Part shown: positions 44,700 to 54,700 of the stretch, one piece after another | Layout of the letters: every line of letters begins with the position of its first letter | How positions within the stretch are numbered: position 1 is the stretch's first letter | DNA from: SZUA-378 sp036652815 | Lineage (GTDB): Bacteria; Bacillota; Clostridia; Lachnospirales; Lachnospiraceae | Direction: 5' to 3' | DNA length: 64,000 bases | NCBI GenBank assembly: GCA_036652815.1 | Contig: JAVVVE010000007.1 | Span: 1 to 64,000 of the forward strand | The notes under the pieces: generated by a model | Database searches by the model: none | Told to the model about the DNA's origin: nothing | Seen by the model: the letters and a program-made list of their open reading frames with translations, nothing else | Position numbers and translations under genes: made by a program

Positions 44700-45662
44700 T
44701 TATTCATATTTTTCAATTGTAATGTCATGAAAAAAGTAAGTTAGAATATCCATGAACTGGCTACCATTTTGTGCCATAACGTTAGCTGTGTATTGACTCA
44801 TACCGAGTCCATGTCCCAGCCCTTTGCTTTTGAATAAAACACCATCCTCTTTTTTGATGATTTGAAAACAGGCAGAATGCAATCCCAGCTTCTGTCTCAC
44901 CACCTCCCCTTTCAGCTCCTGCTCCCCGATTCTGATTTGCAGCACATAACCCGCCGAATCACTTTGCAGGATCTCTATTTGCTGCCCCATGCCTTCTTTG
45001 ATTCCTTGATCGGCAAGCAGTTCTTCTATGTTGTGCCCGGTGTACTGTCTGGTATCCAGATAATGCTCTGATAAAATATCATCTTTGCAAGGAACTGACT
45101 GCAGATATTCATAATCCAAAGCACCCAAAGCTTCTTTTCCATTTCGCGTATTGCCACTACTCAGTGCACAAAAAGGCGGAGCAATCGCATTTCCATGATA
45201 AGCAATATAGATAGACTCGGTTGCCTCCACAGCCTGTTTTAATTTGCAATATTGTGTTTGATACTCTTCCCCATAGTGTGCTTCCATCTCTTCTTTACTC
45301 CAATAAGACTGTTCCTTATCGTCATAATAGACTTGTTGTTTTCCTTTCTGTATCATGGCACTGCGTAGTATCACTGCCTGTGCTTTTAAGGTTTCCTCTT
45401 CATAGCTTGTATCTATACTGGCCGCCAATGCTCCGATTAAATATTCTTCCAGCGGCATCCTTGCATACCCAATGCTCATGGGCAACATGACAACGATGCT
45501 TTGGGTATTCTGTTTTGCTCTACTCTCCTGCTCCTGCAATTTTTCTCTATTCATTCCATGTAATAATAGATTTAAGATATAAGGAAAGAATAATAGCACA
45601 AAAAAAATCGTACCAAAGTCTTTCATTCTTCGCTTTGGTACGATTAATCTATGTTTCTTCAT
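44700..45662 (-). CDS. spoIID: Stage II sporulation protein D (SpoIID)
   Basis: Mother-cell peptidoglycan lytic transglycosylase for engulfment, anchored by an N-terminal membrane segment (TIFFVLLFFPYILNLLL). SpoIID features: MPLEEYLIGALAASIDTSYEEETLKAQAVILRSAM, FCALSSGNTRNGKEALG, and the C-terminal GLGHGLGMSQYTANVMAQNG. Start at 45662 (MKKHRLIVPKRRMKDF) with GGGGTG upstream; 320 residues. A sigma-E type promoter precedes it. The spoIIQ-like gene follows after 41 bases with no separate promoter that I can identify. Confidence 0.93.
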   Translation of the reverse strand: MKKHRLIVPKRRMKDFGTIFFVLLFFPYILNLLLHGMNREKLQEQESRAKQNTQSIVVMLPMSIGYARMPLEEYLIGALAASIDTSYEEETLKAQAVILRSAMIQKGKQQVYYDDKEQSYWSKEEMEAHYGEEYQTQYCKLKQAVEATESIYIAYHGNAIAPPFCALSSGNTRNGKEALGALDYEYLQSVPCKDDILSEHYLDTRQYTGHNIEELLADQGIKEGMGQQIEILQSDSAGYVLQIRIGEQELKGEVVRQKLGLHSACFQIIKKEDGVLFKSKGLGHGLGMSQYTANVMAQNGSQFMDILTYFFHDITIEKYE

Positions 45663-45706
45663 GTGCTCACCCCATACACGGCTCAAAAATAGGAACCGCA
45701 TATGGC

Positions 45707-45733
45707 ATTATATGAGAAGATTCCCCCATCTAT
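45707..45733 (-). promoter_or_regulatory. Sigma-E type promoter of spoIID
   Basis: Minus strand: ATA (45731-45733), 16-base spacer, CATATAAT (45707-45714), about 45 bases before the spoIID start. Same layout as the site before sipL. Confidence 0.6.
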
Positions 45734-45744
45734 GCTTCGCTTCC

Positions 45745-46701
45745 CTATCGAACCATATCAAGGTGCTGCACCGTTCCGACATTACCGTTTTCATATAGGA
45801 AAATACCGGTATTACGAATCAATGCATTGGTACTATTATCTTTTTGGGCATGCAAGGCAAACTCTGTTTTTACATGTTGTAAGCAGATAGCGCCTACCCC
45901 TTTCTCTGCAATGTGATAGAGTTGATCTTTCCCATTCTCGTCCTTACTCCATATCCTTAATTTCTTCCAGATGGCATCATTCTCATCGATCCAGCCATTC
46001 TTGTCTGCATCATACTGTGCCAAATCCGCAAATCCATTGCCCGATTTCGTGCCAAACAATTCACTGCCATCCTTAATCCTGCCATCTCCATCTTGATCTA
46101 ATGCCAGATATCCACTTCCGCCGGATAACTGAGAGACAACATCCTGCGTTCCATCCGCATCAATATCAAATAGAAATTTTTGGTCTGATACGGTAGCCAC
46201 ATTCTGTTTTAGATTAATAACCAGTGGGTCGCATACATTCAGTTGTTTCCCTATCAGATTAACTTCATAATATTCAGAGAAGCTACGGCTCATCTGCATC
46301 TCTAATTTAAAATCAATCTCTCTGCCGTCAGCCGTTACCACTTTTCCCTGTGTATCAAAAGAAGTGGTCTCTGACTCAGCATGATAATAGCTGGCGTCCT
46401 GTGCATTTGTCCCTCTATATGCTCCTTCTAAAAGGGACAGTAAGAGCATCATACACTGCGTCTTAATCGATTCCAGAGAATCTGTATCTTCTAGATTGAC
46501 CACATTTCTCATTTTACCAATCTCATGAAAATATCCTCCCTGCTGTTTCGGATGACCATTAATCCAATCTTTAAAACTATCTCCTTTGTTTGCACCTATT
46601 TGTGCTCCTGCATTCAGGCCTTGGGAGTGGTAACTTTTTGTTGTTTCAGAAGTATAGCTTCTGGCGGACTCCATTCCTATTGTACCGGAATTAATTCTCA
46701 A
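45745..46701 (-). CDS. Signal-less protein with EF-hand-like calcium loops
   Basis: 318 residues, no signal peptide or membrane segment. N-terminal part rich in Ser/Gly/Thr (MRINSGTIGMESARSYTSET), then a helical region (70-100) and a C-terminal domain with three acidic loops: DIDADGTQDVV (179-189), DQDGDGRIKDGSE (202-214) and DADKNGWIDENDAIW (231-245), which look like calcium-binding EF/dockerin-type loops. The start is TTG at 46701, fixed by a perfect AAGGAG six bases upstream; no suitable ATG exists. A sigma-D type promoter lies further upstream, with a terminator in between. Family function unknown; the N-terminus resembles that of proteins exported through the flagellar apparatus (inference). 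Confidence 0.85.
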   Translation of the reverse strand: MRINSGTIGMESARSYTSETTKSYHSQGLNAGAQIGANKGDSFKDWINGHPKQQGGYFHEIGKMRNVVNLEDTDSLESIKTQCMMLLLSLLEGAYRGTNAQDASYYHAESETTSFDTQGKVVTADGREIDFKLEMQMSRSFSEYYEVNLIGKQLNVCDPLVINLKQNVATVSDQKFLFDIDADGTQDVVSQLSGGSGYLALDQDGDGRIKDGSELFGTKSGNGFADLAQYDADKNGWIDENDAIWKKLRIWSKDENGKDQLYHIAEKGVGAICLQHVKTEFALHAQKDNSTNALIRNTGIFLYENGNVGTVQHLDMVR

Positions 46702-46754
46702 TCATTGCTCCTTCCCGCATAACCTTTCCTATTCGTTCCCATCCTTGTTTCCCA

Positions 46755-46815
46755 ATAAAAAAGATGGTACCCATTATATGTCTTCCTTGACACATAACTA
46801 ATACCATCCTTGGTT
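46755..46815 (-). terminator. Long terminator hairpin after the hydratase gene, before the EF-hand-like gene
   Basis: Minus strand: outer stem GATGGTA / TACCATC, inner stem TTATGTGTC / GACATATAA, then TTTTTT. It lies downstream of both the hydratase stop and the sigma-D-type promoter, so it could end either transcript. Confidence 0.8.
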
Positions 46816-46864
46816 ACACAATATACTTAGATTCAGAACCTCTCTTGCATGTTCTGTACCTTAT

Positions 46865-46891
46865 ATATCGGCATAATCCTCAAATAATTAA
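46865..46891 (-). promoter_or_regulatory. Sigma-D type promoter overlapping the hydratase stop codon
   Basis: Minus strand: TTAA (46888-46891), 15-base spacer, GCCGATAT (46865-46872). The -10 is a full consensus match and the -35 matches three of four bases. Expected start point near 46858, giving a leader of about 155 bases before the TTG at 46701 or an RNA of about 100 bases that ends at the terminator at 46755. Confidence 0.6.
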
Positions 46892-49185
46892 CTTAAAAGA
46901 CTTCGATTATAATTAATCAGACATCCCGTCAGGATAATCTGACGTTCCTCGTCTGTCAATTCTCCCAATCGCAAGGTAAATTCCGTAATACCTGTTTCCT
47001 TGACTGCATAAGCACTGATTAAATCGGTCGCTTTCTCTACCGCCTCTCTGATATTGGGAATAAAGATATAATCTAAATTAGCAAAAGGAAGTTCGCCCTG
47101 CTCAATCAGAAATGGGAGCATCCCCCAATTAATTAAGTTAGAACGATATCTCTTGGTTGCATATTCCTGTGCGATATTTGCCCATCCGCCCAATACTTTC
47201 TGGCAGGAAGCCGCTTGTTCTCTTGCCGAACCGTCTCCCGGTTTTACTGCAAAAATAGTGCTTCCAAATCCTGTATTATGAATGTTCACATCAGAAAATC
47301 TTTTTTGGATACAGGCAAAAGCCGGCTGTACATCTGGGTAGGCTTCACAAGGATCCTGTCCTGCCATTCTGGCAGTCTCAGCCTGTTTGATTTCTTTGGC
47401 ACGCCCTACATACAAAGGATCTTTTCTGGATAACGTGTATTCTGCCAAACCAAGCGGATTGGAGCGGTAAGAAGAAGTCTCTCCTGATGGAATCAACTCA
47501 TCTGTTGTCGTAACCGGGTCATGGATCATGGCTACTACCCGCAGCATAATATGATCTGTCAAAGCACTCATCTTAGGCCAATCCTTAATATTAGGGCCAA
47601 ATTTAACCTCAACCTCAGGATCTGCGATTCCCTTGGAATCAAAGACCCGATTCTCATAGATACGCTGATCAAAATAGTATGGGTAATGATGCAGGGTAGT
47701 GTCTATATCTGCCGCAGAAGTTAAGAATCCCTTATTGGCTGCAGTGGCTGCAATCGAGCGGGCATCCATCAAGGCGACCGAAGAGATCTGGCCATTCTGT
47801 AGTTTAGAACCTTCTCTGTTTGGAAAATTCCTTGTAGAATGTCTGATACTGAATGCATGATTAGCCGGCGTATCCCCTGCTCCGAAGCACGGTCCACAGA
47901 ATGCTGTCTTAACGATGGCTCCTGTTTCCATGAGATTGGCTACACATCCATTTTTAACCAGCTCCATATAAATAGGAGTGGATGCCGGATACACACTCAG
48001 CGTAAATTCATCTGAGCCGATACCGATCCCCTTTAAGATATCGGCTGCGGCACAGATATTCTCAAATCCGCCACCGGCACAGCCTGCTATAATGCCCTGT
48101 TCCACATATAATCTGCCATTCACTATCTTATCGGTTAAACAATAATCCACTGCGCCATCCAGGCTGACAAGTGCCTTCTGTTCTACCTCATGCAGGATAT
48201 CCGTCAGATTAGCATTGACTTCTGCAATGGTATATACATTACTTGGATGAAATGGCATGGCTATCATCGGTTGAATCGTACTCAAATCTATCTGAATCAT
48301 GCCATCATAATAAGACACTTTTCCGGGCGCAAGTTCTGTATAATCCTTACTTCTTCCATGGATCTCATAGAATTCTTCTATCACGCTGTCTGTTGTCCAA
48401 ATAGAAGACAAGCAGGTCGTCTCCGTTGTCATGACGTCGATGCCAATACGAAAATCTGCACTTAATGCCGCTACACCCGGTCCTACAAATTCTAAGACCT
48501 TATTCTTCACATAACCGTTGGCAAAGACCGCACCAATAAGAGCAAGTGCCACATCCTGTGGTCCCACTCCTTTTCCCGGTGCTCCGCTGAGATAAACACC
48601 TACTACTGCCGGTCTATTGATATCATAAGTCTGCTGCAATAATTGTTTGACAAGCTCCGGTCCGCCTTCACCCATTGCCATCGTACCCAACGCTCCATAG
48701 CGGGTATGGCTGTCCGAGCCTAAGATCATCTTACCACCACCTGCGAGCATCTCTCTGGCAAACTGATGAATCACAGCTTGATGCGGCGGTACATACATCC
48801 CACCATATCGCTTCGCACAGGTCAATCCAAATACATGGTCATCTTCATTAATCGTTCCTCCGACTGCACAGAGCGAATTATGACAATTCGTCAAGACATA
48901 AGGAATCGGGAACTTCTCGAGCCCCGATGCTCTTGCCGTCTGAATGATGCCTACAAAAGTAATATCATGTGAGGTCAATTTATCAAACTTTATTTTTAGT
49001 TTGTCCATATTGCCTGAACTATTGTGCTGTTCCAAAATATGATACGCAATCGTATTCTGTAAAGCCTCTTCTCTCGTCACGTTAAGACCTGTTTTGTGTG
49101 CGATGGCTGTCTGTGCTGTCGCACTCTCCGGAATCAGTTCTGTTCCACCAACCAGATAAACTCCCTGCTCTGATAATGTAACCAT
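46888..49185 (-). CDS. Aconitase-superfamily hydratase (YbhJ-like)
   Basis: 765 residues with aconitase-type cluster and substrate motifs: LGSDSHTRYGALGTMAMGEGG, cluster cysteines in IAGCAGGGFENI and KTAFCGPCFGAGDTPANHA, and STRNFPNREGS; the C-terminal swivel domain has INWGMLPFLIEQG. It is not a standard citrate-cycle aconitase by length and motif detail; E. coli YbhJ and clostridial 'hydratase' proteins look closest. Substrate unknown. Same strand as glgP (26-base gap), followed by the terminator at 46755. Confidence 0.85.
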   Translation of the reverse strand: MVTLSEQGVYLVGGTELIPESATAQTAIAHKTGLNVTREEALQNTIAYHILEQHNSSGNMDKLKIKFDKLTSHDITFVGIIQTARASGLEKFPIPYVLTNCHNSLCAVGGTINEDDHVFGLTCAKRYGGMYVPPHQAVIHQFAREMLAGGGKMILGSDSHTRYGALGTMAMGEGGPELVKQLLQQTYDINRPAVVGVYLSGAPGKGVGPQDVALALIGAVFANGYVKNKVLEFVGPGVAALSADFRIGIDVMTTETTCLSSIWTTDSVIEEFYEIHGRSKDYTELAPGKVSYYDGMIQIDLSTIQPMIAMPFHPSNVYTIAEVNANLTDILHEVEQKALVSLDGAVDYCLTDKIVNGRLYVEQGIIAGCAGGGFENICAAADILKGIGIGSDEFTLSVYPASTPIYMELVKNGCVANLMETGAIVKTAFCGPCFGAGDTPANHAFSIRHSTRNFPNREGSKLQNGQISSVALMDARSIAATAANKGFLTSAADIDTTLHHYPYYFDQRIYENRVFDSKGIADPEVEVKFGPNIKDWPKMSALTDHIMLRVVAMIHDPVTTTDELIPSGETSSYRSNPLGLAEYTLSRKDPLYVGRAKEIKQAETARMAGQDPCEAYPDVQPAFACIQKRFSDVNIHNTGFGSTIFAVKPGDGSAREQAASCQKVLGGWANIAQEYATKRYRSNLINWGMLPFLIEQGELPFANLDYIFIPNIREAVEKATDLISAYAVKETGITEFTLRLGELTDEERQIILTGCLINYNRSLLS

Positions 49186-49211
49186 ATCATGCCTCCTCGA
49201 TTCATTGTCCT

Positions 49212-51686
49212 CTATTTCGGTAATACTACCTTATCCAAATGCCATATTTCATCTACATATTCCTGAATGGTTCTGTCAGATGAGAATTTACCGGAGCAAG
49301 CTGTATTCATCATGGCTTTTTTTGCCCAGCCGGACTCATCCTTATATGCTTTTTCTACACGCTGTTGTGCTTCTGCATAGGCGCGGAAATCTTTTAAGAT
49401 AAAATAAGTATCCGCTTTGGCACTTGACTGCGTATTCAGTAATGAATTATATAATGGTCTGAATAATTCAGAATCATTCTTGGCATAAGTCCCATTCACC
49501 AACTGCATCAGTACTTCTCTGACACCGCTGTCATTATTGAAGATCTCCATCGGATTATAGCCACCATAGTTCTCATATTGAATGACTTCATCCGAGCTTA
49601 AACCAAAGATAAAGGCATTCTCTTCTCCAACCTCTTCTACAATCTCAACATTAGCGCCATCCATAGTTCCGATTGTCGGTGCCCCATTCAACATGAGTTT
49701 CATATTACCTGTTCCTGATGCTTCTTTGCTGGCGGTCGATATCTGTTCCGATACATCCGCTGCTGCAAAGATCCATTCCGCATTGGACACTTTATAATCC
49801 TCTATAAATACCACTTTTAACTTGCCATCAATGCTCTCATCATGATTGATTACTTCTGCAATGGAATTAATTAATTTAATCGTTAATTTTGCGTTGCGAT
49901 ATCCTGCTGCCGCCTTCGCTCCAAAGATAAAAGTCCTTGGATAGAAATCCTTACCACCGGTTTTCTTAATCTCATTATAAAGATACATAATATGCAGTAC
50001 ATTTAAGAGCTGACGTTTGTATTCATGCAGTCTCTTTACCTGTACATCATAAATAGAACGCGGATTTACTTCTATATCGTTGTGCTCTAGGATATAGTCT
50101 GCCAGGCGTACTTTATTACGATATTTGATATTCATAAATTCTTGTTGTGCTTTGATATCATCCACATATACTTTCAATCTGCTGATCTTGGAAAGATCGG
50201 TAATCCAGTCTTCCCCGATATGTTCCGTAATCCAATCTGCCAGAAGCGGATTGCCATGTAACAGGAATCTTCTCTGCGTAATCCCGTTTGTCTTATTATT
50301 AAACTTCTCCGGCATCATCTCGTAGAAATCTCTTAGTTCCTGTTGTTTTAAAATCTCCGTATGCAGTCTTGCCACACCGTTGACCGAATGTCCTGCTGCA
50401 ATCGCCAGATGTGCCATCTTTACCTGTCCATCATAGATAATCGCCATCTTACGAATCTTATCCTGATTGCCCGGATATTTGGCTTCTATCTGTGCGACAA
50501 AACGACGATTAATCTCTTCTATAATCTGATAAATACGAGGTAGCAATCTGGAAAATAATTCTATTGGCCATTTTTCCAATGCTTCTGCCATAATCGTGTG
50601 ATTGGTATAGGCACAGGTCTTGGTCGTAATTTCCCAAGCTTCTTCCCATGTCAGATTATGCTCATCCATCAAGAGGCGCATCAGCTCTGCAACCGCTACG
50701 GTTGGATGCGTGTCGTTGAGTTGAAATGCCACTTTCTCATAGAAGTGGTGTATATCTGTGTGTTTCCCCATATATTTATTGATTGCTTCCTGCACACTGG
50801 CAGAGATGAAGAAATATTGCTGTTTCAGACGAAGTTCTTTTCCTGCATAGTGATTATCATTTGGATATAGTACTTCCACAATATTACGTGCAAGATTTTC
50901 CTGCTCCACTGCTTTCTGGTAATCTCCTTTGTCAAAAGAATCCAGTTTAAAACATTCCAGAGGCTCTGCATCCCAGATACGCAGTGTGTTCACGATTCCA
51001 TTGCCATATCCTGCAATGGGTAAGTCATAGGGAATCGCTTTAATAGATTGATAACCCTCCTGAAAGAAGTGTTGTCTTCCATCTTTATCTGTCTTTACAT
51101 TCACATAACCGCCAAATTTAACTTCTTTGGCATATTCGGGACGACGAAGCTCGAACGGATTATTCTCACGTAGCCAGTCATCCGGTACCTCTATCTGATA
51201 GCCGTCTCTAATCTCCTGTTTGAACATCCCATAACGATAACGGATACCACAGCCATAGGATGCATATCCAAGCGTTGCCAGGGAATCCAGAAAACATGCC
51301 GCCAATCTGCCCAGTCCACCGTTACCAAGTGCTGCATCCGGTTCCTGATCTTCAATCGCATCCAGATTCAAGCCCAGTTCTTCCAACGCTTCTTTTACCT
51401 GGCTGTAAGCTTTAAGATTGATCATATTATTACCCAATGCTCTGCCCATTAAGAACTCCATCGACAGATAGTATACGATTTTAGGATCTCTTTTCTCATA
51501 TTCTTTTTGCGTCTTGAGCCAGCCGTCTACAATAACATCTTTAATCGCATAAGATACCGCTTGAAATATTTGCTGTTCGGTTGCTTCCTCCAAAGTCTTA
51601 CGATATAACGTTTTTACATTATAGAGTACACTTCTGATAAATAATTCTTTATCGAAAGTCTTCGATTCTGTTGTTTTCTTAGTCAT
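49212..51686 (-). CDS. glgP: Glycogen/starch/alpha-glucan phosphorylase
   Basis: PLP enzyme that releases glucose 1-phosphate from stored or imported glucans. Family blocks: LYYLSMEFLMGRALGNN, NGGLGRLAACFLDSLATLG, FQLNDTHPTVAVAELMRLL, VKRLHEYKRQLLNVLH, and the PLP-lysine region EASGTGNMKLMLNGAPTIGTMDGANVE. Length 824. Upstream ileS ends 68 bases before it; TATAGT in that gap may be a -10, unsupported by a clear -35. The storage-polysaccharide synthesis genes are not in this window. Confidence 0.96.
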   Translation of the reverse strand: MTKKTTESKTFDKELFIRSVLYNVKTLYRKTLEEATEQQIFQAVSYAIKDVIVDGWLKTQKEYEKRDPKIVYYLSMEFLMGRALGNNMINLKAYSQVKEALEELGLNLDAIEDQEPDAALGNGGLGRLAACFLDSLATLGYASYGCGIRYRYGMFKQEIRDGYQIEVPDDWLRENNPFELRRPEYAKEVKFGGYVNVKTDKDGRQHFFQEGYQSIKAIPYDLPIAGYGNGIVNTLRIWDAEPLECFKLDSFDKGDYQKAVEQENLARNIVEVLYPNDNHYAGKELRLKQQYFFISASVQEAINKYMGKHTDIHHFYEKVAFQLNDTHPTVAVAELMRLLMDEHNLTWEEAWEITTKTCAYTNHTIMAEALEKWPIELFSRLLPRIYQIIEEINRRFVAQIEAKYPGNQDKIRKMAIIYDGQVKMAHLAIAAGHSVNGVARLHTEILKQQELRDFYEMMPEKFNNKTNGITQRRFLLHGNPLLADWITEHIGEDWITDLSKISRLKVYVDDIKAQQEFMNIKYRNKVRLADYILEHNDIEVNPRSIYDVQVKRLHEYKRQLLNVLHIMYLYNEIKKTGGKDFYPRTFIFGAKAAAGYRNAKLTIKLINSIAEVINHDESIDGKLKVVFIEDYKVSNAEWIFAAADVSEQISTASKEASGTGNMKLMLNGAPTIGTMDGANVEIVEEVGEENAFIFGLSSDEVIQYENYGGYNPMEIFNNDSGVREVLMQLVNGTYAKNDSELFRPLYNSLLNTQSSAKADTYFILKDFRAYAEAQQRVEKAYKDESGWAKKAMMNTACSGKFSSDRTIQEYVDEIWHLDKVVLPK

Positions 51687-51754
51687 GTTTCATATTCCCC
51701 TCTCTCATGCGTATAAATCATAGTACATACTGCAATAACTATACCACGAATATG

Positions 51755-54700
51755 CTATTTTGCAACACCGATCAGTACCGTCTCTCCGTTCACATTCCAT
51801 TCTTTGGAGAATCCATCCATCTCACCGATCAGGATGCTGTCTGCCAATAACTTAGGTGCTATCACGGCTTCATTTCGACGTACAATATCAGCCACCTTGT
51901 CATTATTTTGTAAGTAAACCGTGATATGATCGGTTACTTCAAAACCTGCTTCCTTACGCATCGTTTGAATTTTGCTGATTACTTCATAGACAAATCCTTC
52001 CTCTAATAGTTCTTCTGTCAGGTTGGTATCAAGAACCACTGTTACCCCATTATTCTCTTCCGATACATACCCTTCCTTTTGGTGCATCTCTATTAGGAGA
52101 TCTTCTTGTGCAAGAGATACCGTAGTATCAGCTACCTGAAACACAAGCTGCCCTGCATCCTTCAGTTCATCCATAGCTGCATTGCCATCTAAAGAAGCCA
52201 GCATCTTTTGAATCCCTGCTAATTGTTTGCCATATTTCGGGCCAACGGTTCGTAATTGAGGTTTGAACGTATAGGTGGTAAAGTCTCTGATATCATCGGT
52301 AAAGACCACCTGTTTCACATTTAATTCTTCTTCTATAATGTCCTGATAAAATTCCGACAAGGTATAATCTGCCTTGATAAACATCGTCCCTATCGGTTGT
52401 CTGTTCTTAATGTTGGCAGTATTTCTGCAGGCACGGCCCATCACCACAGCTTCCAGTACATCTTCCATATCTTCTTCCAGCTGTGTATCCACCATCGTAG
52501 GATCAGCAGTCGGGAAATCACACAAATGAACGCTCTCCGGAGCAGTTCCATCGATACTGCCTACCAGATTGCGGTAAATCTCTTCTGCCATAAACGGAAT
52601 CATCGGTGCCGCCACTTTAGATACGGTTACCAATGCTGTATAGAGTGTCATATAAGCGTTAATCTTATCCTGCTCCATACCTTTCGCCCAGAATCTCTCT
52701 CTGCCACGTCTTACATACCAGTTACTCATCTCATCTACAAAATCCTGCAGTGCTCTTGCAGCTTCCGGAATCTTATAATTCTCCAGATCCTTATCCACTT
52801 CGCTAATCAAAGTATTCATCTTAGACAACAGCCACTTATCCATAACAGGAAGCCCTGTGTAATCCAAGGTATACTGTGTTGCATCAAACCCGTCTATATT
52901 GGCATACAATACAAAGAATGCATACGTATTCCATAACGTACCCATGAACTTACGCTGTCCTTCCTGTACGGCTTTACCATGAAAACGATTCGGCAGCCAC
53001 GGAGCTGAATTAACATAGAAATACCAACGGATAGCATCCGCCCCATAGGTATCCAGCGCATCAAAAGGATCTACTGCATTGCCTTTAGACTTAGACATCT
53101 TCTGTCCATTCTCATCCTGCACATGTCCCAGCACGATAACATTTTCATAAGGTGCCTTATTAAATAATAAAGTGGATTCTGCCAACAAAGAATAGAACCA
53201 CCCTCTCGTCTGATCAACTGCTTCTGAGATAAACTGAGCCGGAAATTGTTGTTCAAACAATTCTTTATTCTCAAATGGATAGTGATGTTGTGCAAATGGC
53301 ATCGCTCCCGAATCAAACCAGCAGTCAATCACTTCCGGTACTCGTTTCATTTGTTTTCCACATTTTGGGCAGGTGATGGTAATCTCATCAATATAAGGTC
53401 TGTGCAGCTCCACCGTCTTAGCTGCTTCATTACCACTCATCTGTGCCAGTTCTTCTCTGCTTCCGATAGAATGCATATGACCGCATTCACATTCCCATAC
53501 ATTGAGTGGGGTACCCCAATAGCGGTTACGTGAGATACTCCAATCCTGAATGTTCTCAAGCCAGTCCCCAAAACGACCCTTACCGATAGATTCCGGTATC
53601 CAGTTAATGGTATTATTATTTCTGATTAAGTCGTCTTTTACCTCTGTCATCTTAATGAACCAGGACTCTCTGGCATAATAAATGAGCGGAGTATCGCATC
53701 TCCAGCAATGAGGATAACTATGTTCAAATTTAGGTGCAGAGAAAAGAAGTCCACTCGCCTCTAACGATTTCAGAACCTCGGGATCTGCCTTCTTACAGAA
53801 AAGTCCTGCAAATGGAGTTTCTTCTGTCATATTACCTTTGCTATCCACCAACTGCACAAATGGTAAATCGTAAATGCGTCCTACATTGGCATCATCTTCA
53901 CCAAATGCCGGTGCAATATGAACCACACCTGTTCCATCTGTTAATGTGACGTAGGTGTCACAAGTAACATAGTAAGCTTTCTTATGCTGTTTTTCACACA
54001 GTGCCACCGCACAGTCAAATAACGGTTCATATTCTTTATATTCCAGATCTCTTCCGGTATATGTCTCTAACACCTGATAAGGTGCTGTAGGCTGTTCTCC
54101 GCCTAAGACTGTCTCTGCCAATGCTTCTGCCAGATAATACGTATATCCATCTGCCGTCTTTACCTTCACATAGGTCTCATCCGGATTCACACACAGTGCC
54201 ACATTGGAAGGCAGCGTCCATGGGGTTGTGGTCCATGCCAAAATATATGCATCCTCTCCCTTTACCTTGAATCGTGCAACTGCAGAACGTTCTTTAATGT
54301 CTTTATAGCCTTGTGCCACTTCATGACTGGATAACGGCGTTCCGCAACGTGGACAATAAGGTACGATTTTAAATCCCTTATATAGTAGATTCTTGTTCCA
54401 GATCTCTTTCAGTGCCCACCATTCTGATTCGATATAATCATCATGATAGGTAACATAGGGGTGATCCATATCAGCCCAAAATCCAACGGTATTGGAAAAA
54501 TCTTCCCACATACCTTTATATTTCCATACACTTTCTTTGCATTTTGTAATAAAAGGATCCAGACCATATTCTTCAATCTGCTCCTTGCCATCCAAACCAA
54601 GTAGCTTTTCCACTTCCAATTCTACCGGTAGTCCATGGGTATCCCACCCTGCTTTTCTCGGAACCATATAACCCTTCATCGTCCTATATCTCGGGATCAT

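Noticed and set aside
48038..48045. GCCGATAT on the minus strand
   Set aside because: Inside the hydratase coding sequence (Ala-Asp-Ile codons) with no TAAA-like element 15 bases upstream.
52397..52936. 179-codon plus-strand open frame within ileS
   Set aside because: Antisense to conserved ileS coding sequence, no supporting start signals.
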